A stretch of DNA of 64,000 bases from Ophiura sarsii (GCA_035610835.1 CM069446.1:1937001-2001000), one strand, 5' to 3'. Counted from the first letter of the stretch, positions 19,464 to 30,133 are shown. Numbers and translations are program-made. Notes: generated by a model from the letters alone, not told the origin.

Positions 19464-22135
19464 AGTTACCCCTGATGACCGCATTGATAAACTACTGACT
19501 TACCCCTGATTACCGCATTGATAAACTACTGACTTACCCCTGATTACCGCATTGATAAACTACATGAGTTACTCCTGATGACGACATTGATAAACTACCT
19601 TTGTTACCCCTGATGACTACATTGATAAACTACCTAAGTTCTACCCTGACGACGACATTGATAAACTACCTTAATTCTACCCCTGATGACCGCATTGATA
19701 AACTACAAGAGTTCTACCCCTGATGACCGCTCTGATAAACTACATGAGTTACCCCTGATGACCGCATAGATAAACTACATGAGTTCGACCCCTGATGACC
19801 GCATTGATAAACTACCTTAATTCTATTCTACCCCTGATGACCGCATTGATAAACTACCTAAGTTCTACCCTGATGAGACATTGATAAACTACCTTAATTC
19901 TACCCCTGATGACCGCATTGATAAACTAGCTGAGTTTCCCCTAAAGACGACATTGATAAACTTCCCTACTTGAGTTTCCTCTGAAGACATCAATAAATTA
20001 CCTGAGTTACTGCTGATGACCGCAATGATGAACTACCTGAGTTACCCCTGATAACGACATTGATTGATTACCCGAGTTCTACCCCTGATGACCGCTTAGC
20101 CAAATTACCTGAGTTACCCCTGATGACAACATTGATAAACTACCCGAGTTCCTTGATGACCGCATTGATAAACTACCTGAGTTATCCCTGATGACCGTAT
20201 TGATAAACTACATGAGTTACCCCTGATGACGACGTTGATAAATTACCTGAGTTACCCCTGATGACCGCATTGATAAACTACCTGAGTTACCCCTGATGAC
20301 GGAATTGATAAACTACATGAGTTACTCCTGATGACAACATTGATAAACTACCTGAGTTACCCTTGATGACCGCATTGATAAACTACCTAAGTTACCCTTG
20401 ATGACCACATCGCATTGATAAACTACCTGAGTTACCCCTGATGACTACATTGATAAATTACCTGAGTTACCTCTGATGACCGCATTGATAAACTACCTGA
20501 GTTACCTGTGATGACCGAATTAATAAACTACATGAGTAACCCCTTATGAACTACATGAGTAACCCCTTATGACCGCATTGATAAATTACCTGAGTTACCC
20601 TCGATGATGACATTGATAAACTACTTGCGTTACCCCCGATGTCTGCATTGATACATTACCTGAGTTCTAGCCCTGATGACGGCATTGATAAACTACCTGA
20701 GTTACCCCTGATGACCGCATTGATAAACTACCTGAGTTACCCCTGATGACCGCATTGATAAACTACCTGAGTTACCCCTGATGACCGCATTGATAAACTA
20801 CCCTTATTCTACCCATGATGACCGCGCTGATAAACTAAATGAGTTTTACCCCTGATGACTGCATTGATAAACTACAAGAGTTACCCCTGATAATGACATT
20901 GATTTAAACTACCTTAATTCTACCCCTGATGACCGCACTGATAAACTACCTGAGTTACCCCTGATGACGACATTGATAAACTACCTGAGTTACCCCTGAT
21001 AACCGCATTGATAACCTACCGGAGTTCTGCCCCTGATGATCACATTGATAAACTACATGAGTAACCCCTGATGACCGCATTGATAAACTACCTGAGTTAC
21101 CCCTGATGACCGCATTGATAAACTACCTTAATTCTACCCCTGATGGCTGCATTGATAAACTACCTGAGTTACCCTGATGACCGCATTGATACACTACATG
21201 AGTTACTCCTGATGACTGCATTGATAAACTACCCGAGTTATAGCCCTGATGACTGCGTTGATAAACTACCCGAGTTCTAGCCCTGATGATAAACTACCTG
21301 AGTTCTACCCCTGATGATTACATTGATAAATTACATGAGTTACCCCTGATGACCGCATTGATCAACTACATGAGTTATCCCCTGATGACCGCATTGATAA
21401 ACTACCTTAATTCTACCCCTGATGACTGCATTGATAAACTACCTTAATTCTACCCCTGATGACTGCATTGATAAACTACCTTAATTCTACACCTGATGAT
21501 TACATTGATAAATTACATGAGTTACTCCTGATGACCGCATTGATAAACTACCTGAGTTACCTGTGATGACGACATTGATAAACTACCTGAGTTACCTGTG
21601 ATGACGACATTGATAAACTACCTGAGTTCTACCCCTGATGACCGCATTGATTAATTACATGAGTTACCCCTGATGACCGCATTGATCAACTACATGAGTT
21701 ATCCCCTGATGACCGCATTGATAAACTACCTTAATTCTACCCCTGATGACGACATTGATAAACTACCTTAATTCTACCCCTGATGACCGCATTGATAAAC
21801 TACCTAAGTTCTACTCTGATGATGACATTGATAAACTACCTTAATTCTACCCCTGACGACCGCATTGATTAATTACATGAGTTACCCCTGATGACCGCAT
21901 TGATAAAATACATGAAATACCCCTGATGACGACATTGATAAACTACGGTACCAGAGTTACCGCTGATTTCCGCATTGATGAACTTCCCGATTTATCCCTG
22001 ATGACTGCTTTGATAAACTACCTGAGTTAACCCTGATGACCGAATTGATAAACTACAAGAGTAACCCCTGATGACGACATTGATAAACCATAGGCCTACC
22101 TAAGCTTCCTGTGATGACCGCATTGATAAACTACA
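19464..22135. repeat. Long minisatellite, about 34-bp unit, about 78 copies
   Basis: The core phrase CTGATGACCGCATTGATAAA followed by CTACCTGAGTTACCC repeats with many variants (GACGACATTG, TTAATTCTAC, CATGAGTTAC). Unit length varies by a few bases and some units are truncated. The array ends about 170 bp before the splice acceptor of gene 3, so it probably lies inside that gene's 5' UTR intron. Confidence 0.95.
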
Positions 22136-22306
22136 TGAGGTAACTGCATGAATCTACGTTAATTTTCCTGATATCAATGGCAGCATTGATGATATACTAC
22201 TTAAAAGTAACCCCGGATGGATGATTGATTGAAACTACTTGAATGAACTGATTAGTCACTGGATTCGACCGAGTCTACCTTTTATTATTTGATTGAATCT
22301 TTTCAG

Positions 22307-22378
22307 GTGAATCAAGGTGCAACCAGCAAGACAAGAATCCACCATTGAATTCGGACAAATATACAGTACCGGTACGCT
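22307..22378 (+). other. 5' UTR part of the gene 3 coding exon
   Basis: The acceptor TTTGATTGAATCTTTTCAG (AG at 22305-22306) lies 72 nt before the ATG, paralleling genes 1 and 2. Confidence 0.5.
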
Positions 22379-22969
22379 ATGCTGAAACGCATTATATCTG
22401 CGTTGCTCATGCTTTGTGCGACCATCCAACTCTCAACACCTTGTAGCCTTACGAAGGAATGGAGATCCAAACCCATCTCTGTGATCGCAAAAGAAGTCAA
22501 ACATATAGTTTATGGCAAAGTAATAAGACAATATGTTAGTGATGAATTGGAATCCTACACCGTAGAATTCAACATATTCTGCGTTCTGAAAGGAGGCCCT
22601 TTCATCGATCGCTTGATAAATGTTACTGATAGCACCAATACATGTACCTACAACAACTTGGAAGTGGATCTGGAGTATATTCTGTTCCTGAGAGATGCTG
22701 ATGACAACGGAGCGTATTATACCCACAATCCCAATGTACAAAGTGGGGCACTTGACCCAACAGAAGAGAACTTTCAATCCGTCTCAAGGTCTGGAACAGA
22801 CTTGAATGTGACGATGTGTAATGATGAGATGGGGCAAGATCTACAGGTGCCTTGTTTTACTTCAGATCAAGATAATGTGGCATGTGGTGCTAGCGTATTA
22901 GTGATTAACTTGGGTTGTCTGTTTATGACTTTAGGAGTGTTTGTATACAACAAATATTTGAGTGCCTGA
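22379..22969 (+). CDS. Gene 3: secreted or membrane-anchored relative of gene 1
   Basis: This 196-residue protein has a signal peptide (about 1-21) and a predicted mature start at Cys22-Ser23. Domain features align with gene 1: Trp28, HIVYGKV (42-48), SYTVEFNIFCVLKGG (59-73), Asn81 in an N-glycosylation sequon, Cys89, EYILFL (99-104) and Cys147. Cysteines 22, 68, 89, 147, 159 and 169 correspond to gene 1 Cys 21, 69, 89, 149, 178 and 189. The C-terminal segment 171-190 is strongly hydrophobic and is followed by a short polar end, so it is either a GPI signal or a single transmembrane helix. The second sequon (Asn143) also matches gene 1 (Asn145). A palindromic MITE begins about 36 bp after the stop codon. 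The function is unknown; a TIMP/NTR-like fold is proposed from pattern only. Confidence 0.85.
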   Translation: MLKRIISALLMLCATIQLSTPCSLTKEWRSKPISVIAKEVKHIVYGKVIRQYVSDELESYTVEFNIFCVLKGGPFIDRLINVTDSTNTCTYNNLEVDLEYILFLRDADDNGAYYTHNPNVQSGALDPTEENFQSVSRSGTDLNVTMCNDEMGQDLQVPCFTSDQDNVACGASVLVINLGCLFMTLGVFVYNKYLSA

Positions 22970-23004
22970 TGAGTGGATATCATAGTAAAAACTTTATCCA
23001 TGTC

Positions 23005-23349
23005 ATAAGGTCACATTATGTGATCTTTTCCAAGTAGCGCCCTCTATCATTGATTTTTACTATGACAGCAGATTTTCTTCCAGATTTGCATTTTTGATCA
23101 TAAATCATAAAGATCTACTAAGTTACAGATCGATACGATTCCTAATTACTTCAAAACCATGATTTTGAGGTTATTAGGAATTGTATCGATCTGTAACTTG
23201 GAATATGATTTATGAACAGAAAAGTAAATCTGCAAGAAAATCTGCTTCCAATATTTTTTTTGGAGGATTGAGGGCATCCCCTGGAAAAGATCCCATACCC
23301 ATAATCTGAGACTAGTCTCAGATTAGTCTCAGATTATGGGTTACCTTTA
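23005..23349. mobile_element. Palindromic TTAA-type MITE, copy B (diverged)
   Basis: It shares TCACATTATGTGATCTTTTC, AGCGCCCTCTAT and GTTACAGATCGATACGATTC with copies at 4902 and 30806, and is arranged as a large inverted repeat. The right end carries extra AGTCTCAGATTA-type repeats before ACCTTTAAGG. It lies immediately after gene 3 and may be transcribed in its 3' UTR. Confidence 0.7.
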
Positions 23350-23841
23350 AGGTCACATTTTGACTTTACATGAATTGAAGTAGAGAGTTATGGAACAATC
23401 TATTTTATGTCAGTTTACACCGGGCACTTGCAAATGTAAGTTGTATCATAATTTGTATAGTGCTCTTTAATTTGTAGTTAATGTTGTCACATTGTATCAG
23501 GGCCACATTGAAAAGCAGAAGTTTGATTGAATGGTGCTACCCTGAAAATAGAAAACATAACTAAATAGATCATCTTATCACATAATGCCACTAAGGTATA
23601 AAGCAAGCATGTGCAACCTGCAGCCCGCCGGCCTCTATCTGCGGCCTGCGAAGCAATCCCAAGATTCCCATTGATGCGGCCCGTTTTAATTGGAACGCCC
23701 TAGGTTTACACAAATGGTGGATTGATTTAGTGGTGTGCTCCCTTATAATTAGTAGGGTGCCTCGCTGCATTTAGTAAATATAACTTGAGGCGTGATTGCG
23801 TGTTAAAATCCGTGGTTAAAATTGCGCTTGCAGCAGCAACA

Positions 23842-23904
23842 ATGAGTAAAAAGAGGAAATTACACGAAGAGAAGCAGGTATTCAATGAGGATTTTTCTTC
23901 CTAA
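23842..23904 (+). pseudogene. Truncated N-terminus of a hAT-type transposase
   Basis: ATG opens MSKKRKLHEEKQVFNEDF and stops after 20 codons. It resembles the start of Charlie-type hAT transposase-derived proteins that begin with a basic MSKKRK stretch and a VFN motif. It sits inside the hAT element, which supports this reading. The assignment rests on recalled family pattern. Confidence 0.5.
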
Positions 23905-24126
23905 GCTTCTCCTCTCCCTATTACTCCTCCGGGCGTGTTTTGGAATGTGTGACAATCACTAATTCAATGAGGATTTTTCTTCCTAAGCTTCTCCTCTCCC
24001 TATTACTCCTCCGGGCGTGTTTTGGAATGTGTGACAATCACTAATTCAATGAGGATTTTTCTTTCTAAGCTTCTCTTCCCCCTATTACTCCTCCGGATGT
24101 GTTTTGGAATGTTTGACAATCACTGC
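23881..24126. repeat. Triplicated 82-bp segment inside the hAT element
   Basis: TTCAATGAGGATTTTTCTTC recurs at 23881, 23963 and 24045, each followed by CTCCTCTCCCTATTACTCCT or a close variant. The duplication starts within the transposase-like frame. Confidence 0.9.
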
Positions 24127-24319
24127 AGCCCGTGAATGGATCTCAAAATCACAATGAGGCCCGGGTGGTAGAAAGGTTGCACATGCTTGGTATAAAGAAT
24201 GCAACCACTGCAAAAACCGATTGATGTCACTCAACAGTAATTTTACCCTTTGTTTTAGATCAGAGTTAGTCATTTATAGGAAGGACAAATGTCAATAAAA
24301 GCAATAAATACATTGATTG

Positions 24320-24412
24320 ATTGCTTTTTGTCATGAGCTATAGACTAGTTTAAGTCAAATGTGATCTTATGATATACAGTTTTTAATAAAGAGCTCATGA
24401 CAAAAAGTAATA
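24320..24412. repeat. Inverted repeat at the left edge of the macrosatellite
   Basis: ATTGCTTTTTGTCATGAGCT (left of the array) is the inverse of AGCTCATGACAAAAAG inside unit 1 (from about 24392). Other units keep only the inner arm, so the left flank carries an inverted piece of array sequence. Confidence 0.65.
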
Positions 24413-24845
24413 AATGTTATTAACCACATCTACCTGATTAAATTAGGTAATGGTTATAGCTAATTTCAATCTCTTCAGATAAACTATTAGTACAATTGTA
24501 CTTATTTATTTTATATAAATATTATATATTATTAGTGTTGTTTTGTTATGATATTTTATAATTATGTAATAAATACCAATTGATTCAATTTCTATTTGTT
24601 GTTAAGCATTTTTTTGTATTGATTAAATCATGTGAACAAATAGGACATGTTTTTGTATCGATTGCTTTATAAAATATTGGATTATAATTTTAACTCCTGA
24701 TTTCGAAACAACCTGAAGCTGATACTGGTGCTAATTCAAGTTCGTTAATTTTCCAATGCTTGAAGAGTGTTTAGGTCCTTCTGTATTCATTCACTGCTGT
24801 AAGGTGGCTTCACCAATTTGAAACTGATCAAACTCTAGTACAACC

Positions 24846-25263
24846 CCAGGGGGGGGGGCACTGACATTGGAAAAGGGTATAGGTATGTGCCATGCTGAAC
24901 ACCCCCCTTTTCACCCTCTGCTGCTAGCTCTTATGACCCCCCTTTTGAGCCTGCATCAGTTCTTAAGACCCCAATTTTATTAAAAATTCAAAAATCGCGA
25001 AATTTTGCGATCCAAAGCCCCAATTCTTTGAAAATTTGCGTTCTAAAACCAAACAAAATTGAAAATTTACGTTCTTGCTAATCAAAATTGAACTATAGGC
25101 CAGTTCTCAAAAACCTACTTTTTTGAGAAAAAAAATCAGTTCCTAAGACCCTATTTTTCGTCATAAAATCAACTCAGTTCAGTTCTGTAGCCCCCACCCC
25201 TTTTTGAGACCCTTGGCGGCACACACCTACAACAACAAAAGTTGAGTGCCCCCCCCCCCCCCG
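24846..25263. mobile_element. hAT-like element A with 8-bp TSD (unit 1 only)
   Basis: It is flanked by GTACAACC at 24838-24845 and 25264-25271. Unit 4 at about 48770 has the single, unfilled sequence TAGTACAACCGCGATACTG. The ends are poly(G) on the left and poly(C) on the right with GCACT/AGTGC. A half copy lies at 17480-17670. It is non-coding. Confidence 0.85.
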
Positions 25264-25392
25264 GTACAACCGTGATACTGACACAAAGCTGAAAACATAC
25301 ACAGCAGAGACATTTGATATATTTCATGTATATATTCATAATTCCATAATTGAGTCTTCCATGTTTATTACAAGTATTAATGTACTACATAA

Positions 25393-25627
25393 GGCCAAAA
25401 AAAAAAAATTGTTATATTGGCGTAACCCGCCCGACCCTAAAAATACGCCCGACCCTACACTTTTTCTTTTTTTTTTCAGTGAAAAAAACCAAAAAAAACC
25501 AACCGACCGACCCTAAAAAATAAAAAAATGAAAAAAATAAATGTTTTTTCTCGAACGAAATACGACGGTACTTCTAACAAACAATAGGGAATGTTTAAAC
25601 TCGGTTAACATTGTTCAAAAACAGCTG

Positions 25628-25669
<42 letters not shown>

Positions 25670-25730
25670 ACCTACCTACCCTATTTTTGTTCAGCCCGTT
25701 ACGCCAATATAACAATTTTTTTTGTTGGCC
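25393..25730. mobile_element. PIF/Harbinger-like MITE, TAA target (unit 1 only)
   Basis: The ends GGCCAAAAAAAA and TTTTGTTGGCC are followed inward by TTGTTATATTGGCGTAAC and its complement. TAA flanks both sides. Other units show the empty site ACATAAGCCTTG (for example near 35241). The interior includes a run of about 44 A. Confidence 0.85.
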
Positions 25731-26187
25731 TAAGCCTTGTAATAACAAGCCTACTACTTCTAGCTAATTGCTAATTGCTATTTCTGTCCTATATTGAATC
25801 ATACACAACATAATATTCAAATATAGTCCAATATAAATATAGATAATATTTTCCATTGATGTCAAATTCATTCAGACGGGTACATCGGAAATCATTTAGA
25901 CGGGTTCATCGGAAATCATTTTACAATTTAATAGTTTACATATTTTCAAACAATGAAGGTGTTTCTATATTATTGTCTATGGATACGGAGAACATAACAC
26001 TACAGGTGTTTATTGTTACTTGACAACTGCTTCTTACTTATTAATAAATAGGACATTAATAAAGAGGACATTATTTTCAGTTTCTAAAATCCATATTATG
26101 ATTTGATGATTAAAACAAAATGCCCATAATGCCCTCTGTGTATTTTGAACACAATGTAACATTCTAAGAGATGTAGGTGTTACGGTA

Positions 26188-26431
26188 CCTATGAGTAAGC
26201 TATCACAAATGAGACTAGTCGTAAGTATTCCCAATTAGAAACTTTGTCCCCATTTTGAGACAAATCAATTGAAAGCAAAGGATTCATACATAAAATCTGA
26301 TAATACTGGGATTCGAACCCAGGATCTTTCGTTCCCAAAGCGAAAGTCTACATGTAGTTTGGAATAAATCTGTATAACTCATACAATAGAAGTCTTTGCA
26401 CTAGACTCATTTGTGATAGCTTACTCATAGG
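26188..26431. mobile_element. TA-flanked MITE carrying a tRNA-like relic (unit 1)
   Basis: The ends CCTATGAGTAAGCTATCACA and TGTGATAGCTTACTCATAGG are inverted and flanked by TA. The same element in unit 4 spans 49839-50145. Its right end is the source of the adjacent 75-bp repeats. Confidence 0.7.
26301..26347 (-). pseudogene. tRNA-Pro(UGG)-like 3' half
   Basis: On the minus strand, a T-arm CTGGGTTCGAATCCCAG is preceded by an anticodon-arm-like hairpin with loop TTTGGGA, matching a proline UGG anticodon. The D-arm half is missing in unit 1. A fuller version is in unit 4 (49934-50006). Confidence 0.55.
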
Positions 26432-28386
26432 TAGAACCTATAATCTGTATAACTCATACAATAGAAGTCTTTGCACTAGACTCATTTGTGATAGCTTACT
26501 CATAGGTAGAACCTATAATCTGTATAACTCATACAATAGAAGTCTTTGCACTAGACTCATTTGTGATAGCTTACTCATAGGTAGAACCTATAATCTGTAT
26601 AACTCATACAATAGAAGTCTTTGCACTAGACTCATTTGTGATAGCTTACTCATAGGTAGAACCTATAATCTGTATAACTCATACAATAGAAGTCTTTGCA
26701 CTAGACTCATTTGTGATAGCTTACTCATAGGTAGAACCTATAATCTGTATAACTCATTCAATAGAAGTCTTTGCACTAGACTCATTTGTGATAGCTTACT
26801 CATAGGTAGAACCTATAATCTGTATAACTCATACAATAGAAGTCTTTGCACTAGACTCATTTGTGATAGCTTACTCATAGGTAGAACCTATAATCTGTAT
26901 AACTCATACAATAGAAGTCTTTGCACTAGACTCATTTGTGATAGCTTACTCATAGGTAGAACCTATAATCTGTATAACTCATACAATAGAAGTCTTTGCA
27001 CTAGACTCATTTGTGATAGCTTACTCATAGGTAGAACCTATAATCTGTATAACTCATTCAATAGAAGTCTTTGCACTAGACTCATTTGTGATAGCTTACT
27101 CATAGGTAGAACCTATAATCTGTATAACTCATACAATAGAAGTCTGCACTAGACTCATTTGTGATAGCTTACTCATAGGTAGAACCTATAATCTGTATAA
27201 CTCATACAATAGAAGTCTTTGCACTAGACTCATTTGTGATAGCTTACTCATAGGTAGAACCTATAATCTGTATAACTCATACAATAGAAGTCTTTGCACT
27301 AGACTCATTTGTGATAGCTTACTCATAGGTAGAACCTATAATCTGTATAACTCATACAATAGAAGTCTTTGCACTAGACTCATTTGTGATAGCTTACTCA
27401 TAGGTAGAACCTATAATCTGTATAACTCATACAATAGAAGTCTTTGCACTAGACTCATTTGTGATAGCTTACTCATGGGTAGAACCTATAATCTGTATAA
27501 CTCATACAATAGAAGTCTTTGCACTAGACTCATTTGTGATAGCTTACTCATAGGTAGAACCTATAATCTGTATAACTCATACAATAGAAGTCTTTGCACT
27601 AGACTCATTTGTGATAGCTTACTCATAGGTAGAACCTATAATCTGTATAACTCATACAATAGAAGTCTTTGCACTAGACTAATTTGTGATAGCTTACTCA
27701 TAGGTAGAACCTATAATCTGTATAACTCATACAATAGAAGTCTTTGCACTAGACTAATATGTGATAGCTTACTCATAGGTAGAACCTATAATCTGTATAA
27801 CTCATTCAATAGAAGTCTTTGCACTAGACTCATTTGTGATAGCTTACTCATAGGTAGAACCTATAATCTGTATAACTCATACAATAGAAGTCTTTGCACT
27901 AGACTCATTTGTGATAGCTTACTCATAGGTAGAACCTATAATCTGTATAACTCATACAATAGAAGTCTTTGCATTAGACTCATTTGTGATAGCTTACTCA
28001 TAGGTAGAACCTATAATCTGTATAACTCATACAATAGAAGTCTTTGCACTAGACTCATTTGTGATAGCTTACTCATAGGTAGAACCTATAATCTGTATAA
28101 CTCATACAATAGAAGTCTTTGCACTAGACTCATTTGTGATAGCTTACTCATAGGTAGAACCTATAATCTGTATAACTCATACAATAGAAGTCTTTGCACT
28201 AGACTAATTTGTGATAGCTTACTCATGGGTAGAACCTATAATCTGTATAACTCATACAATAGAAGTCTTTGCACTAGACTCATTTGTGATAGCTTGCTCA
28301 TGGGTAGAACCTATAATCTGTATAACTCATACAATAGAAGTCTTTGCACTAGACTAATTTGTGATAGCTTACTCATGGGTAGAACC
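26367..28386. repeat. 75-bp tandem repeat, 27 copies (unit 1)
   Basis: The unit begins AATCTGTATAACTCATACAA and ends TTACTCATAGGTAGAACCTAT. Copies differ by rare substitutions (TCATTC, CTAATTTG, CATGGGT), and one unit (27117) lacks 2 bp. The same unit occurs 4 times in units 2 (35880-36176) and 3 (42807-43103), and once in units 4, 5 and 6. Since 75 is divisible by three, one frame stays open for 311 codons (27475-28410). The 2-bp deletion breaks that frame upstream. Confidence 0.95.
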
Positions 28387-28430
28387 AAAGTTGTTGATCA
28401 GGAAAGATGACCTATTGCATAAAAGACTGT

Positions 28431-28897
28431 ATGCTGGTTCCCTGCATCAATGGGCTCCACACAACTTATCCATAGATGCAGGTACGCGCCGATTTCCACT
28501 CAAAGCTGATTTGCTGACATAAAAGTCATGATTGACAAAAAATGGATCCACAAATAAATTCGATCAAGCCAGCGTCACGCTTAGAATGATAACAAATTTG
28601 CTGATTGGCACAAACTACACGTGTATCTGCGTTAACCACAGCGCTGGACTTCACACGCACATGCACACGCATGTCATAGCGCGTTCCCCATCGCGCCGTA
28701 GCTATGGTAGCGCGACAATGCATTCAGCGTTCGATGGGATGTCTCAGCTACAGTGCGTTGATCGTTATTTACCTTACGCCATAACAGAGCGACAATGCAA
28801 TGTGTTGAGCTTACGGGTTACGGACGGCAATTGATTTGCCCGTACCTGCACCTATGGATAAGTTGTGCCGGGGATCCAGGGTGCAGGGAACCAGCAT
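28431..28897. mobile_element. TIR element with 10-bp target duplication (unit 1 only)
   Basis: The perfect 16-bp ends ATGCTGGTTCCCTGCA and TGCAGGGAACCAGCAT are flanked by AAAAGACTGT at 28421-28430 and 28898-28907. Other units have the single sequence CATAAAAGACTGTCACACGG. Subterminal CACAACTTATCCATAG pairs with CTATGGATAAGTTGTG. A 9-11 bp duplication suggests a Mutator-like transposase, but the superfamily is not proven. It is less AT-rich than its host. Confidence 0.85.
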
Positions 28898-29786
28898 AAA
28901 AGACTGTCACACGGCATCTGTGTGGCATGTTTTTAAGAGGGAATGGACCTCATTTATAAGTGACACATTCCTGCTGCCATTGTTAACACTTTCCACGCGG
29001 CTATTGGTTTTACCATACCAAACAGATTTTCAACAACCCTTCCCAAAAATCTCAAGGATTACTGAACCAATGCTAGGCATGTTTGTACTCATTTCAATGC
29101 ATTTCACATGGTGATTCCCAATATGGTTATGAAATTTAACAATTTTGACATTTTTCAATCATTTTGTGAAATTTTGGAATGTCGTCTGCAGCTGCCTGCC
29201 GCGTGGAAATGGTTAACAAAAGCAAGGCAAACAATGTAATGTTTACAGTCTTCGCCTCTATCGCTTTCATAACGCTATATCAATCATTATATCAATGTTT
29301 AACCCTTCAACAACAGGAATGTGGAAATTATCAATATGATCTATACGAGCATGCATTCTAATCAAATTATCATGATACAGAATATTATAGGACTATTTCA
29401 AGTTTGATAGTTGACATCTTTTCAATTCAAGAGGCTAAATATTTAACTCTATTTTTGTTAATGATCAATCAGTGATTAAAAATATGGACACATTATATAT
29501 TTAAATGTTTGGCCAAAAGTTACACAAAGAGGACAGAAAGATTTATGATCTATACAGGGGCGGGGAAATACAAAAAGATATATTAGTAGTTCAAATAGAT
29601 TGATGACGTTTCATATCAGGATTGTTTGCAGGAATTGTTAAAGATATCTTGAGTTAATATTTGTGCCAGTTCGTATTCTGACCTCTATGCTTGAGTGAAT
29701 CAAGGATGTTTTGGGATATTTCAGTAAATTCAAAGTGTTCAACCAAGCTCTGTCCAAGTGTAAAGTACAGACCATGTATACATCGA

Positions 29787-29994
29787 GGGTTGAGCGCCAG
29801 AAGGCTGTAACTCAAGAAATGCTATTTTGAGATCACCGACTTTCAAATATTTGGGACTCATTACAATACACAGTAGCACCCAACTTATAACTCTAATTTT
29901 AGTCAAATTCAGAGTGTTTATAAGTAATCTCTTTTTATGTAACAAAATATCAATTTGCCCAAAAGTTGAGTTACAGCCTCCTGGCGCTCAACCC
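29787..29994. mobile_element. 208-bp TIR element GGGTTGAGCGCCAG (all complete units)
   Basis: GGGTTGAGCGCCAGAAGGCT with GTAACTCAA is mirrored by TTGAGTTACAGCCTCCTGGC with GCTCAACCC. Counterparts: 37123-37330, 44050-44257, about 51102-51341 and 57674-57882. Presence in all five complete units means insertion before array amplification. Confidence 0.65.
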
Positions 29995-30133
29995 TTGACA
30001 TGATGTCACAGAAAGGCAAAAAAGCAGTCTGCCTGCCAGTTTTAAACTTACTGCCAAACCCAACCAGCCCACTGTGTAATAGAGCGCCAGTATTGCACAA
30101 GACCAGCGGCACAAATCATTGTTGTTCAACTCT

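Larger units (their letters stand above)
23604..24189. mobile_element. hAT-type element with 8-bp target duplication
   Basis: The ends CAAGCATGTGCAACCT and AGGTTGCACATGCTTG are perfect inverted repeats flanked by GTATAAAG on both sides (23596-23603 and 24190-24197). An 8-bp duplication is the hAT hallmark. Subterminal CAGCCCGC and GCGGCCTGCGAAGC are typical of Charlie-like hATs. The interior contains only the start of a transposase-like reading frame and a triplicated segment, so it is non-autonomous. Confidence 0.85.

Noticed and set aside
19464..22135. Possible C/D-box snoRNA array (TGATGA and CTGA in every unit)
   Set aside because: The box spacing is too short, terminal stems are absent and units diverge without preserving the boxes. 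Chance motif content of a minisatellite.
26301..26347. Functional tRNA gene
   Set aside because: Only the T-arm and an imperfect anticodon arm are present. D-arm and acceptor stem are missing, so it is called a relic.
19464..28386. CRISPR-like arrays
   Set aside because: The repeats are contiguous satellites without unique spacers, and the DNA is clearly eukaryotic.
27475..28410. 311-residue open frame made of a 25-residue repeat
   Set aside because: It is the tandem 75-bp repeat read in one frame. A 2-bp deletion in the unit at 27117 breaks the frame, the other macrosatellite units carry only 1-4 copies, and the repeat derives from a MITE end. Nothing indicates protein coding.
29179..29361. 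60-residue frame repeated in units 1, 2, 3, 5 and 6 (for example 36515, 43442, 57067, 63795)
   Set aside because: Its conservation follows from the near-identity of the whole units. Unit 4 has an in-frame stop at the corresponding place, and no signal or domain is seen.
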